Below are positions 1-8,991 of a DNA stretch of 64,000 nt, piece after piece (position 1 is the first letter of the stretch; each line of letters starts with the position of its first letter). A program made the position numbers and the translations under genes. Under the pieces are notes generated by a model. That model ran no database searches and was not told the origin of the DNA. It saw nothing but the letters and a program-made list of their open reading frames with translations. Source of the stretch: CAZTCJ01 sp964612085 (GTDB lineage Bacteria > Pseudomonadota > Alphaproteobacteria > JAJFIK01); assembly GCA_964612085.1 (NCBI GenBank), contig CAZTCJ010000003.1, positions 38,677-102,676 on the forward strand, written 5' to 3'.

Positions 1-758
1 TTGTCGCTTTTCTCTGCGTTCAGTTTGGCCCGGAGCGCTTCCACCTCGGTGACGTCCACCTCTTCGATATAGCTGATATGGGGAATGCGTTGTTTGGCGA
101 TCTGCATCTTCTCGGCGATTTTCCGCCGCATGCCGATCACCTTGACCTCTTCCACATCCGTCCGGGGACTGAGCCCGCCACCGCGCGCGACTGGCGCGGC
201 CTTGCCGCTGGCAAAAGCATCCAGATCCTCATGGGTGATCCGGCCCGCGGGCCCCGTTCCGTGTACGAACGCCAGATCGATGCCCAGATCCCGCGCGCGC
301 TTGCGCACGGCCGGCGCCGCGACGGGTTTCTCGCCCGCCGCGCGGGGCAGGCCCGCCGGTTGGGACGCGGCTGGCTGAACCGGCGGCGCGGCCGGGGCTG
401 GCTCGGGCTTGCGTTCCGGCTGGATCTCACGCGCGGCCTCAGGCTTGGGTTCAGGCGCGGGCTTCGATGCCGGGGTCGGCGTAGGCGCAGCGTCCTCCTT
501 ACCGAGATTGCCTTCGCCTTCGATCTCGATGCGCACGATTTCCGTACCCACCGCGACCATATCGCCGATCTCCGCGCCCAGTGTGACGATCGTGCCTTCC
601 ACCGGCGAGGGAATTTCCACCGTCGCCTTGTCGGTCATGACGGCGGCGAGCACATCGTCCTCACGCACCGTATCGCCCGGCTTGACGTTCCATTCCACGA
701 TCTCGGCCTCGGCGACGCCTTCGCCGACATCCGGCATTTTAATGACGTGTACGCCCAT
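1..758 (-). CDS. bkdB: Branched-chain 2-oxoacid dehydrogenase E2, partial (dihydrolipoamide acyltransferase)
   Basis: This is the N-terminal part of the lipoyl-bearing acyltransferase core of a 2-oxoacid dehydrogenase complex; the C-terminal catalytic domain lies beyond the left edge. About 252 codons are present. Residues 1-80 form a biotinyl/lipoyl domain with the lipoyl-lysine motif MTDKA near residue 43. A Pro/Ala/Glu-rich linker follows at about 85-125, then a peripheral-subunit-binding domain (RKRARDLGIDL, GRITHEDL) at about 130-170, and the start of the acyltransferase domain (GMRRKIAEKM). The ATG directly follows the TAA stop of E1beta, and its GGAGG ribosome site lies inside the last codons of E1beta, so the two are translationally coupled. 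Branched-chain rather than pyruvate specificity is inferred from the E1 partners. Confidence 0.9.
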   Translation of the reverse strand, partial: MGVHVIKMPDVGEGVAEAEIVEWNVKPGDTVREDDVLAAVMTDKATVEIPSPVEGTIVTLGAEIGDMVAVGTEIVRIEIEGEGNLGKEDAAPTPTPASKPAPEPKPEAAREIQPERKPEPAPAAPPVQPAASQPAGLPRAAGEKPVAAPAVRKRARDLGIDLAFVHGTGPAGRITHEDLDAFASGKAAPVARGGGLSPRTDVEEVKVIGMRRKIAEKMQIAKQRIPHISYIEEVDVTEVEALRAKLNAEKSD

Positions 759-1772
759 TTATGCCTCCATGACCCGCTTGAGAGCAGCGCCGACCCGTCC
801 CGGCCCCGGGAAGTAATCCCATTCATGGGCGTGCGGATAAGGCGTGTCCCAGCCTGTGACGCGCTCGACCGGCGCTTCCAGATGATAGAAACAGTGTTCC
901 TGCACCAGGGCCGTCAGTTCCGCGCCGAAGCCTGATGTCAGCGTGGCTTCGTGCACGACCACGCAACGGCCGGTCTTCTTGACCGATGTCTCGATCGCTT
1001 CCAGATCGAGGGGCAACAAGGTCCGCAGGTCAATGATTTCGGCATCGATCCCCGCTTCCTCGGCGGCGGCCTCGGCGACGAACACCATGGTGCCGTAAGC
1101 CAGGATCGTGACGTCCGATCCGCTGCGCCGCGTCACCGCCTCGCCGAGCGGAATGCTGAAATGCCCTTCAGGCACCTCCCCCAGCTCGTGTTTCGACCAG
1201 GGTACGATGGGCCGGTCGTGGTGGCCGTCGAACGGCCCGTTATAAAGCCGTTTGGGTTCCAGAAAGATCACCGGATCGTCGTCCTCGATGGACGCGATCA
1301 GCAGACCCTTGGCGTCATACGGGTTGGACGGCAGAACCGTCTTCAAACCCGCCACATGGGTGAACAGCGCTTCCGGGCTCTGGGAATGGGTCTGGCCGCC
1401 GAAGATCCCACCGCCGCAGGGCATGCGGAACACGATCGGCGAGGTAAACTGACCATCGGAGCGATAGCGCAGGCGCGCGGCTTCCTGGGTGATCTGATCG
1501 TAGCCGGGATAGACATAATCCGCGAACTGCATTTCGGCCACGGGCCGCAAACCGTAGGCCCCCATGCCGATGGCCACGCCCGCGATGCCGCCTTCGCTGA
1601 TGGGGGAGTCGAACACACGATTCTTGCCGTATTTGGCCTGAAGGCCGTCCGTACACCGAAAGACGCCGCCGAAAAAGCCGACATCCTCGCCGAAGATCAC
1701 CACATTGCCGTCCCGCGCCAGCATGACATCCATGGCGTCGCGCAGGGCTTCGATCATGTTCATTCTGGGCAT
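759..1772 (-). CDS. bkdA2: 2-oxoisovalerate dehydrogenase E1 beta subunit
   Basis: This 337-residue protein is the beta subunit of the thiamine-diphosphate E1 component, which decarboxylates branched-chain 2-oxoacids and passes the acyl group to lipoyl-E2. The whole transketolase-like pyrimidine-binding domain is visible: the GEDVGFFGGVF motif, SPISEGGIAGVAIGMGAYG, the FADYVYPGYDQI motif and the C-terminal transketolase domain with LRTLLPLD and VVHEATLTSGFGAEL. The length is normal for a separate beta subunit. It begins 3 bases after the E1alpha stop and abuts the E2 start, giving an E1alpha-E1beta-E2 operon. The GGVFR and RYRSDGQF elements favour the branched-chain family over pyruvate dehydrogenase, but substrate is inferred. 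Confidence 0.93.
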   Translation of the reverse strand: MPRMNMIEALRDAMDVMLARDGNVVIFGEDVGFFGGVFRCTDGLQAKYGKNRVFDSPISEGGIAGVAIGMGAYGLRPVAEMQFADYVYPGYDQITQEAARLRYRSDGQFTSPIVFRMPCGGGIFGGQTHSQSPEALFTHVAGLKTVLPSNPYDAKGLLIASIEDDDPVIFLEPKRLYNGPFDGHHDRPIVPWSKHELGEVPEGHFSIPLGEAVTRRSGSDVTILAYGTMVFVAEAAAEEAGIDAEIIDLRTLLPLDLEAIETSVKKTGRCVVVHEATLTSGFGAELTALVQEHCFYHLEAPVERVTGWDTPYPHAHEWDYFPGPGRVGAALKRVMEA

Positions 1773-1775
1773 GGC

Positions 1776-3008
1776 TTAAACCCCCAACTGCTGGCGCTGG
1801 CGGCGCAGATGCGGCGGCATGTCTTTATAAACACCCTCGAACATGTCCTTGGCCGAGGGTTTCGGCCCGTTGCCCAACGTGCCGTAACTTTCCGCTTCTT
1901 TCTGCGCCACGCGCACTTCATCCTCGAACTCGGTCTGGGCCTGGACATGCCGCTCATCGCTCCAGACACCGCGGGCGACCAGATAGGTTTTCAGCCGGTC
2001 CACCGGATCGCCCAAGGGCCAGGCCGTGGCTTCTTCCTTGGGGCGGTATTTGGCCGGATCGTCCGAGGTCGAATGGGCAGCCACCCGATAGGTGAGCCAT
2101 TCGATCAGTGTCGGACCCAATCCGCGCCGGGCCCGTTCCGCCGCCCATTTGGAAACGGCGTAAACGGCCAGGAAATCGTTGCCGTCCACGCGCAAGGACG
2201 GAATGCCGAAGCCGTGACCGCGCGCGGCGAACGGCGCACCTTGTCCGCCGGCAATGCCGTGGAAGCTTGAGATGGCCCACTGATTGTTCACCACATTGAG
2301 GATCACGGGCGCCTGATAAACGGACGCGAAGACAAGCGCGCTGTGGAAGTCGCCTTCCGCCGTCGCCCCATCGCCGATCCATGCGGACGAAATCTTCGTG
2401 TCGCCCTTGATGGCCGAGGCCATGGCCCAGCCCACGGCCTGGGAGAACTGCGTCCCCAGATTGCCCGAGATCGTGAAAAAGCCGTGCTCGCGGCTCGAAT
2501 ACATGATCGGCAGTTGACGGCCTTTCAGCGGATCGCGCGCATTCGAATAAACCTGGCACATCATATCGACGAAGGGATAGTCCTGCGCGATCAGGAGGCC
2601 CTGCTGACGATAGGTGGGAAAGTTCATATCGCCTTTTTTGAGAGCGAGTTGATGGGCGACCGCGATGGCTTCCTCGCCCGTGCATTGCATATAAAAGGAT
2701 GTCTTACCTTGGCGCTGGGCCATCAGCATGCGCGCATCATAAGCGCGCACCTTCATCATGGCGCGCAGGCCTTTCAGCGCCGTCTCATCATCGATGGACT
2801 CGGCCCACGGTCCAACCGCATCCCCCTTATCGTTCAGCACACGAATGAGAGAGTAGGCCAGATCATGGATGTCATTGGCCGCCACATCGATTGCCGGGCG
2901 CCGGGCAAGTCCGGCCTCCGGAATTTCAAGATGCGAAAAATCGGGCGTCGAGCCTGGCCGGGCATTGGGCTCGGGCACATGCAGGCTCAAAGGCGCATAA
3001 TCCGTCAT
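1776..3008 (-). CDS. bkdA1: 2-oxoisovalerate dehydrogenase E1 alpha subunit
   Basis: This 410-residue protein is the thiamine-diphosphate-binding alpha subunit of the branched-chain 2-oxoacid dehydrogenase E1, first gene of the operon. The ThDP motif GDGATAEGDFHSAL ending in NVVNNQWAIS is intact at about 205-245. The phosphorylation-loop-like segment RVAAHSTSDDPAKYRP is typical of branched-chain E1alpha, including bacterial forms. The roughly 80-residue N-terminal extension is also usual in bacterial BkdA1. The ATG is preceded by GGGGAGA about 11 bases upstream. The pathway is valine, leucine and isoleucine catabolism to acyl-CoA; the branched-chain CoA products could also prime iso/anteiso fatty acids. 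Confidence 0.93.
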   Translation of the reverse strand: MTDYAPLSLHVPEPNARPGSTPDFSHLEIPEAGLARRPAIDVAANDIHDLAYSLIRVLNDKGDAVGPWAESIDDETALKGLRAMMKVRAYDARMLMAQRQGKTSFYMQCTGEEAIAVAHQLALKKGDMNFPTYRQQGLLIAQDYPFVDMMCQVYSNARDPLKGRQLPIMYSSREHGFFTISGNLGTQFSQAVGWAMASAIKGDTKISSAWIGDGATAEGDFHSALVFASVYQAPVILNVVNNQWAISSFHGIAGGQGAPFAARGHGFGIPSLRVDGNDFLAVYAVSKWAAERARRGLGPTLIEWLTYRVAAHSTSDDPAKYRPKEEATAWPLGDPVDRLKTYLVARGVWSDERHVQAQTEFEDEVRVAQKEAESYGTLGNGPKPSAKDMFEGVYKDMPPHLRRQRQQLGV

Positions 3009-3356
3009 TGTTTTGCCGTCTCCCCTTTGAAGGAGGTAAAGGAGCGTTTTGATCCGCGCTTATGGGTAATGCCGAGATGGGATGAGCGCAAGACGCCGTC
3101 GCGGGACCGTCATTTGGCCGCAGCCGCACCATAAGGGTTGCCGGGTCCATCCAAAGCCTGTGCGTGACGATTCATTGCGCAAGAACAGGGTCTGAAATCA
3201 TTCGTTCCCTTATTTTTCCCCTGGAAACGAAAGATCAGACGCACCCGGTCGAAAAACGCGTCCGGCATTTTTGCAGCGCATCAAAACCATGACACACTGC
3301 ACTTTTGAGCCGCATACGCCGCAGGCGAGCCGGAATCACCCCATCGCTCCTAGGGA
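3009..3356. other. Intergenic region upstream of the bkd operon
   Basis: These 348 bases lie between the start of E1alpha and the stop of the mutarotase-like gene upstream on the same strand. I found no credible coding region, no strong rho-independent terminator, and no adjacent Lrp/BkdR-type regulator gene. The promoter of the bkd operon is expected here on the minus strand, but I could not pick -10/-35 boxes with confidence. Confidence 0.5.
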
Positions 3357-4298
3357 TTAGAGGTCCGCCACCGCATCGAGCGCGGTGTTGAGAGACGCCA
3401 AAGATTCCGCGCTGGTCAATTCGAAAGACTGCCCCGGCGCGAGATCGACAACCGGTCCATGGACTTCGAGTTCGAAATAGTCGAAGGACGGAGAATTATA
3501 GACCTCGATCACACAGTCATGGCCGTAGGGTTGAGGGTGGAAGGTCGGCACCGCTTTGACATACAGCAGACGGATCGCATCATCCGGCTGCAGAAGAGTA
3601 ACGGCGCGGCCGCTTTCGGCGTCGCTGCCATATTTGAAATGCAGCGGCTCGCGGCAGTCAACCGCCATGCCGGACCGGCGCCTGGACAGGACACGGGGGC
3701 GCAAATCGTCGGATTGCCCTTCATTGGAGAAGGCCTTGATGCCGTCCTCGAAGCGGGACCCCGCGCTCATGGGCAACATGACCACGCCCGGACGGTGCAC
3801 CATGGTCACGTCCCACAGTCCCCAGGATGCAGGCCGTTCTCCGCAATTGGTCATACGGTGCGTCACCGACCACCCGCCCGCTTGCTCGCCCAATTGGACG
3901 ATCCGCTCCAGGACCAATCCGGTTTCGCGGCAGCGCCCGCTGGTCATACGGACCGCAGCCTTATCCGCATGCCAATCGATGCTGTAAGGACCGCTGTCCA
4001 GATCGAAAAAGGGCACACCGCCCGTCCACCGGTCCTGCGGCGCGAGCCAGGTCTTGTCCCCGCCCCAGAGCGGGAATCCGAAGGTCTGCTTGGCGATCCG
4101 CACATCCTCCTGCGGCGGGATCCGGTGGCACCGGCCTTCCAGATCGGGATGCACGTAAAACAGTTCCCTGCCCTCCCAGAGAACATTCATCAAGCGTCCG
4201 CCGATCTGAGGCACGAAAATGAACCGCAAGGGATCCCGCGTCAGCGCATAGGCATCCCAGCCGCGATAACGGATCGCCTCGAAAGACGTCGCGCTCAT
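3357..4298 (-). CDS. Galactose-mutarotase-fold protein of unknown function
   Basis: This 313-residue protein has the look of the aldose-1-epimerase/DUF4380-type beta-sandwich family: an N-terminal IGGRLMNVLWEGRELFYV strand pair, FPLWGGDKTWLAPQDRW in the middle, and a C-terminal DYFELEVHGPVVDLAPGQS strand typical of carbohydrate-active beta-sandwiches. There is no signal peptide or membrane segment, so it is probably cytoplasmic. The ATG is supported by AGGGGGCGG immediately upstream. It appears monocistronic. The actual substrate is unknown; the catalytic His/Glu pair of true mutarotases is not obvious to me, so only the fold is proposed. Confidence 0.6.
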   Translation of the reverse strand: MSATSFEAIRYRGWDAYALTRDPLRFIFVPQIGGRLMNVLWEGRELFYVHPDLEGRCHRIPPQEDVRIAKQTFGFPLWGGDKTWLAPQDRWTGGVPFFDLDSGPYSIDWHADKAAVRMTSGRCRETGLVLERIVQLGEQAGGWSVTHRMTNCGERPASWGLWDVTMVHRPGVVMLPMSAGSRFEDGIKAFSNEGQSDDLRPRVLSRRRSGMAVDCREPLHFKYGSDAESGRAVTLLQPDDAIRLLYVKAVPTFHPQPYGHDCVIEVYNSPSFDYFELEVHGPVVDLAPGQSFELTSAESLASLNTALDAVADL

Positions 4299-4608
4299 AT
4301 CCGCCCCCTGTTAAGTCTTTGGTTTATATCGTATTTGCTGTACCGCACGATCGCACGATCGGACATGGGCCAGCCCTCCCGCTCGATCAAAACGCATGCG
4401 GGCCCGGTATGCCATGCCCAAAGCGGCTTGACGAGCATTCAAAGCGAAAAGGCGATATTTCGTCGGCCATATTGTGCGGCATGGACAGAACCGGACGCGC
4501 GGCATGCCATGACGTCCGGTCATCATATTCATGACTGTCCGCATGGCGCCCATGTGGCAGACCTTGGCAGTCTGGCCGCGCGGCTGTAACAGCGCGCACG
4601 TGATGTAA
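4299..4608. promoter_or_regulatory. Divergent intergenic region between the mutarotase-like gene and nrtS-like gene
   Basis: About 310 bases separate two divergently transcribed genes, so both promoters should lie here. A short tandem repeat of gcacgatc occurs near 4345-4362. No conserved operator was recognised, and the small open frames inside lack recognisable domains or good ribosome sites. Confidence 0.35.
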
Positions 4609-4902
4609 ATGGGTTTGAGCCGCATGCTGAAAGACATCAAAGAAACCGTAGAGGCCTGTACGGAACCCTCTTTCTGGCAGGCTGCAATCGAGCACGACAC
4701 GGTCATGCGCGCCCTCAAAGTGGCCGCCGTCGTCGGAACGATCCTTGTCGCGATCAATCAAGGGGACGCCATTTTGAACGGCATCATGCCGCCTGTGTGG
4801 AAACTGCTTTTGACCTATTGTGTCCCCTATAGCGTTTCGACCTATTCCGCGGCCTCGTTCAAGGTGGCGTACCGCAAGGCCGGACAGGGCGGGGCGGGTT
4901 GA
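4609..4902 (+). CDS. Small membrane protein resembling nitrate/nitrite transporter NrtS
   Basis: This 97-residue protein has two hydrophobic segments, about 36-57 and 64-83, separated by the tract INQGDAILNG, followed by WKLLLTYCVPYSVSTY. That pattern of a small two-helix protein with a conserved INQGD and LTYxVPYxVSTY matches the NrtS family, characterised in cyanobacteria as a nitrate/nitrite permease. The family assignment is from motif memory. The start may instead be the ATG at 4624, since neither ATG has a strong ribosome site. No nitrate or nitrite reductase genes are nearby, so the physiological substrate here is open. Confidence 0.65.
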   Translation: MGLSRMLKDIKETVEACTEPSFWQAAIEHDTVMRALKVAAVVGTILVAINQGDAILNGIMPPVWKLLLTYCVPYSVSTYSAASFKVAYRKAGQGGAG

Positions 4903-5040
4903 GCGGACAGGTATCCGGAACGGCGTTTCACGCGTCGGCAGGGCCGTAATGACAAGCCCTTGATGGCGCCATTTGTCCTGCGCGCGAGTCGCGCCAATCC
5001 CCTATAGTGAATGGGACTGCCATTCGAGGAGGGGACTGAA

Positions 5041-7194
5041 ATGGCCATGCCCGCTCAGGCCAGCCGCGCCGACCGGCTCACCGCAACCGGTATCTTTGTC
5101 CTGCGCATAGCGGCAGGCCTGTTCTTTCTCATTCCAGGGCTCTACAAGCTCGTCGCGCCCGGCGATTTCACGGCCATGCTGGAGACGTTCCCGCCCGGCT
5201 GGCAGCCCGCCCTGCCCTTCCTGTTTCAGATCGTCACCTGGGCGGAAATCATCGGCGGCCTCCTGGTCATCCTCGGCTTCAATCTGCGCGCCGCGATCCC
5301 GCCCTTCCTGGCGATCATCCTTGTGGCGAGTTTCTTTATCGTTCAATTCGACGACTCATCGCGCATCAAGGTCTTGAGCCTGTTCGCCCATGCCATGGCC
5401 GCCGGTCTTTATACGGCGCTTTTCTTTCTGGGCAGCGGGCGCTGGTCCGTCGATCAGGACCGGGACTTGGTCTGGCGCCTCTCAAGACATGAACGCGGAC
5501 CCTTTGCGCGCGCCGCGCGGGATCTGGTGGCGGGCTGGAGCCGCAACCGGGGCATCTTTCTGCTGCGCGCCTCGGTCGCCTTTCCCTTCCTGATGGTCTT
5601 TATCATGGCCGTTGGTCTGGAAGTCACGCAGATGGTCATGCCGGATCATCCGGCCCTGTTCTGGCCTCTGGCCGCCATCGCCTTTATCGGCGGGCTGTCG
5701 GTGCTCACAGGCTTCCGGGTCAGCGAACTGGCCTGGATCTTGATCGCGTTGACCATTTTGCATCTTGTCGTTGTCGCCATTCCGGACGCGGCAGTTTCCC
5801 GGATCGGCCTGATCAATATTCTGTTCCATTTGCTCCTGATCGCGGCGCTGTTCGCGCTGCGTCTGATCCGCTTGGGCGGCGATCTGGAGGTGGAGCACAT
5901 CCTCAATACGGAACGGAAAAATATTGTCGTCATTGGCGGCGGCTTCGCGGGCACGGAACTGGTGCGCAAGCTGGAGCGCATCCTGCCCACGGATTATCGA
6001 GTCGTGATGATCAGTGAGGAGAATTATACGGTCTTCAACCCGCTTCTGGCCGAGATCGTCGGCGCCACGATCCTGCCCGCCCAAGCCATCGCCCCGATCC
6101 GCCGCATGATCCGACGTACCCGGTTCATCCTCGGCCAGGTGACGGCTATCGACACCGCAACGCAGACGGTCCAGTACCGCAATGACGAGCGGACGGGGGA
6201 CATCCGCTTCGATCATCTGGTGTTCGCGCTCGGCTCGCGGGCCAATCTCAATCTGGTTCCGGGCATGGCCGACCATGCCATGCCCTTCAAGCTGCTGGGC
6301 GATGCCCTGCATCTGCGCAACCGCGTCATTCAGCAGATGGAGAAAACCGACGAAGCGCAAACGCGGGACGAGCGCCATTGGCTCGGGCATTTTATCGTCA
6401 TCGGCGGCGGCTTTAGCGGCGTTGAAGTGGCGGGCGCCATTCACGATTTCCTGGAGGCCAGCCACAAGCATTTTCCGCGCCTGCATGACGCGAATCTGAA
6501 AGTGACGGTCATTCACGGTACCGATTGTCTGCTACCGGAACTCAACGCCACTCTTGGGCGTTATGCCGGGCGCAGCATGGCCAAACGCGGCATTGATGTG
6601 CGGCTCAATGCCCGTGTGACCTCGGTGGACGAGCGCGGCGTGGTCTTGAAGGATGGCACACGGATCGACGGCGCCACCGTGGTCAGCACCATCGGTACGA
6701 CGCCCAATCCGCTTCTGGCCAGAACCGGCCTGCCCCTGGAGCGGGGCCGCTTGAGAGCCCAAGGCGATATGCGCGTCGAAGGCGAGACCGCGATCTGGGC
6801 GCTGGGCGATTGCGCCATGATCCCCAACGCCCATGACAACGGCCTGGCGGCACCGACCGCCCAGTTCGCCGTCCGCGAAGGCCGTCACCTGGCGGACAAT
6901 ATCGCCCTGGCCGTGCGCAACAGGCCGACCCAGCCCTTCGCTTATCAGGCCCAGGGCAGCATGGCCTCCATCGGCACCCTGAACGGGGTCGCCGATCTGG
7001 GCGGCGTGATCAACATCACGGGCTTCCCGGCCTGGCTGTTGTGGCGTGCTTATTATCTGTCCTTGATGCCCACTTTCCTGCGCAAAGTGCAGATCCTGTT
7101 CGAATGGACCTGGGCCATGCTGTTTTCCGCTGATGTCAGCAATCTGCGCTTTACCACATCAGCCGAGGTGGACCGCAAGGACAGCGCGGCTTAG
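5041..7194 (+). CDS. DoxX-DoxX-type II NADH dehydrogenase fusion protein
   Basis: This protein of about 717 residues joins a membrane module to a flavoprotein. Residues 15-140 form a DoxX-like four-helix domain (VLRIAAGLFFLIPGLYKL). Residues 165-280 form a second, similar hydrophobic four-helix block. From about 293 a type II NADH:quinone oxidoreductase follows, with an FAD-binding VVIGGGFAGTEL motif, an NAD-binding VIGGGFSGVEVAG motif near 450, and a WALGDCA motif near 585. The start at 5041 is chosen because GAGGAGGGG lies 7-15 bases upstream; an in-frame ATG at 5011 has no such site. It should oxidise NADH and reduce quinone at the membrane, with DoxX possibly providing the anchor or a quinone or thiol-related function. 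It overlaps the convergent TIR gene by 4 bases. Confidence 0.85.
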   Translation: MAMPAQASRADRLTATGIFVLRIAAGLFFLIPGLYKLVAPGDFTAMLETFPPGWQPALPFLFQIVTWAEIIGGLLVILGFNLRAAIPPFLAIILVASFFIVQFDDSSRIKVLSLFAHAMAAGLYTALFFLGSGRWSVDQDRDLVWRLSRHERGPFARAARDLVAGWSRNRGIFLLRASVAFPFLMVFIMAVGLEVTQMVMPDHPALFWPLAAIAFIGGLSVLTGFRVSELAWILIALTILHLVVVAIPDAAVSRIGLINILFHLLLIAALFALRLIRLGGDLEVEHILNTERKNIVVIGGGFAGTELVRKLERILPTDYRVVMISEENYTVFNPLLAEIVGATILPAQAIAPIRRMIRRTRFILGQVTAIDTATQTVQYRNDERTGDIRFDHLVFALGSRANLNLVPGMADHAMPFKLLGDALHLRNRVIQQMEKTDEAQTRDERHWLGHFIVIGGGFSGVEVAGAIHDFLEASHKHFPRLHDANLKVTVIHGTDCLLPELNATLGRYAGRSMAKRGIDVRLNARVTSVDERGVVLKDGTRIDGATVVSTIGTTPNPLLARTGLPLERGRLRAQGDMRVEGETAIWALGDCAMIPNAHDNGLAAPTAQFAVREGRHLADNIALAVRNRPTQPFAYQAQGSMASIGTLNGVADLGGVINITGFPAWLLWRAYYLSLMPTFLRKVQILFEWTWAMLFSADVSNLRFTTSAEVDRKDSAA

Positions 7195-8813
7195 GGCGTG
7201 TTGGTGCCCATGAGCGCGCCCTCGTGCCGGTAGACGGTCAGGTTCTCGACAACACGGCGGTACCGTCTCCGGTCTGACGAATTGAGCGGAATGAAGCCGA
7301 TCTCCGCCAGATAGCCGTTCGGCCCCCACGCCTCCTCCGCGACGAAGGCCAGGGCGTACTCGCGGATCGCCGGCAGGGCGGAGACGTGCTGCTTCTTGAT
7401 ATACATGAAAAGCGAGCGTGAGAGCGGATAGCGCCCTGTGGCGATCGCATTCACATCCGGCCATTCGCCGTTCATGGTCTTGGCGGCCAGACGTTCCCGG
7501 TTCTTGACGAATGTGGAAAACCCGATGATCCCGAGCGCATCGTCCGTATTCAGCACTTGTGTGACCGTGATTTGATCGTTCTCGCCCGTATTGCGCCAGA
7601 CGCCATCATCCCGGATGGTACGGACCCGTTGGCGGAATTGGGCCAGGTCGTCCGCTTTCAACGCGCGCAGGCACGGCAAGGTCAGCGCGCCCTCTTCCAG
7701 CGCCAGATCCACAAAAACGGTACGCGTTCCCGATGTGGACGGCGGGCCGAAAACCACGATATCCGTGGACGGCAGATCGGGCCGGATATCGCTCCACTGC
7801 CGGGCCGTGTTGCGCTCGAACCGGCATTCGCCGTCTTCATCCGTTACCGGAACGCTTGCGGAAACGGCCAAGAACATGTCCCGGAGCGTCAAACCGAACG
7901 GGTCCGCCGAGGGCAAGGCTGCCAGCACGATGGCGTCATGGCCGATCCTGACTTCCACAATGTCACGCACGCCATGGCGCCTGCAATCGTCGAACTGCCG
8001 CTTGGTCTGGCGAACGGAGGCAAGCGCGATATCAGGCGTATCGTCCCCAAGCCCGGCGCAGAACGTCTCCAGACCGATCATCGTGCCGGTCTGCTGGATC
8101 AGCGGCCGGCGCGCGCCCGTTTTCTCGGCATAGACCCGTGCCACTTCCTGGGCGAAGGGCGCGATGGTGGAGGACCCGATGATCCGCACATACTCCCGCG
8201 CCCAGTCTTCCGGCATGGGGCCGGGCCCTGCGCCTTGCTCGCACAGACCCGCCGCGCGGCACAGATTGGCCGCGATCCGCTGGGTCTGCTCCCAATTCAG
8301 GACGGCAAGGAGCGTCAGGACAGCCAGCACAAAAGCCGTGACGAACCAACCGGTGCGCCTTGGGCGGAACGTGCCCCGGCTTTGAAGGCGGCTCATGGAC
8401 CGGATCCGGCGCTCCATGCGCCCGCCCCGGCACAGGTCATGCACCTTGGCCAGCACCCGGTCCCATTGCACATCGGCGTCGTGGCCTTTCCAATAGCGCA
8501 GATCGATGGTCTCGATGGCGTTGAAGGGTGGCGGCAGGCGGCAATCGTCGATCCGTACGGGAATCAGGATGTTCCGCTCACGGGCGATTTCCGCTTCGGC
8601 ATAGGCCCAGGTGCTTTTGGCGGAGGATTTGGACCAGACGATGATCACGCATTTGGCGCTATCGAGTTCGCGCATGATCTCGTCGGAAAACTGACCGCCC
8701 GCTTCCAGGGACGCGTCGTACCAGACGAAATAACCGTCGGCTTCCAGATGCTGCACGATCGGCACGATCCGGTCGCGGTCATTGCGCGCATAGCTGATGA
8801 AGACGTCGGCCAT
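7191..8813 (-). CDS. Membrane TIR-domain protein with a PstS-like phosphate-binding domain
   Basis: This 540-residue protein has three parts. Residues 1-125 are a TIR domain beginning ADVFISYARND, with WYDASLEAGG and SSAKSTWAYAE; the glutamate four positions after the Trp (E73) is where catalytic TIR NADases have theirs. Arg-rich residues 135-153 precede one membrane helix at 155-173. Residues 205-510 resemble PstS-type periplasmic phosphate-binding proteins: IIGSSTIAPFAQ, STSGTRTVF, NTDDALGIIGFSTFV and GRYPLSRSLFMYIK. By the positive-inside rule, TIR is cytoplasmic and the binding domain periplasmic. The start at 8813 follows AAGGGGA; an upstream in-frame start would only add nine residues. 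It seems monocistronic. A ligand-sensing TIR effector is an inference. Confidence 0.85.
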   Translation of the reverse strand: MADVFISYARNDRDRIVPIVQHLEADGYFVWYDASLEAGGQFSDEIMRELDSAKCVIIVWSKSSAKSTWAYAEAEIARERNILIPVRIDDCRLPPPFNAIETIDLRYWKGHDADVQWDRVLAKVHDLCRGGRMERRIRSMSRLQSRGTFRPRRTGWFVTAFVLAVLTLLAVLNWEQTQRIAANLCRAAGLCEQGAGPGPMPEDWAREYVRIIGSSTIAPFAQEVARVYAEKTGARRPLIQQTGTMIGLETFCAGLGDDTPDIALASVRQTKRQFDDCRRHGVRDIVEVRIGHDAIVLAALPSADPFGLTLRDMFLAVSASVPVTDEDGECRFERNTARQWSDIRPDLPSTDIVVFGPPSTSGTRTVFVDLALEEGALTLPCLRALKADDLAQFRQRVRTIRDDGVWRNTGENDQITVTQVLNTDDALGIIGFSTFVKNRERLAAKTMNGEWPDVNAIATGRYPLSRSLFMYIKKQHVSALPAIREYALAFVAEEAWGPNGYLAEIGFIPLNSSDRRRYRRVVENLTVYRHEGALMGTNTP

Positions 8814-8930
8814 CTGTCGTCCCCTTGCTCCCCCGGCCATGACAATGCCGGGGAATGGGGCACGAAGGCAAGAGACCCGGACGCGCCGGGGGCGGCTTGG
8901 TGAGTCTTGTTACCGTCATTGATCTGTCAC

Positions 8931-8967
8931 AAAGAAAAACCCGGCCCCCTCATGCGAGGGAGCCGGG
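8931..8967 (-). terminator. Rho-independent terminator of the Tricorn gene
   Basis: Read on the minus strand, a GC-rich stem of CCCGGC plus CCCTC pairs with GAGGG plus GCCGGG across a four-base loop and is followed by TTTTTCTTT. It sits 25 bases past the Tricorn protease stop codon. Confidence 0.88.
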
Positions 8968-8991
8968 CCCGTTGTCCGGTCAATGGCTTGC

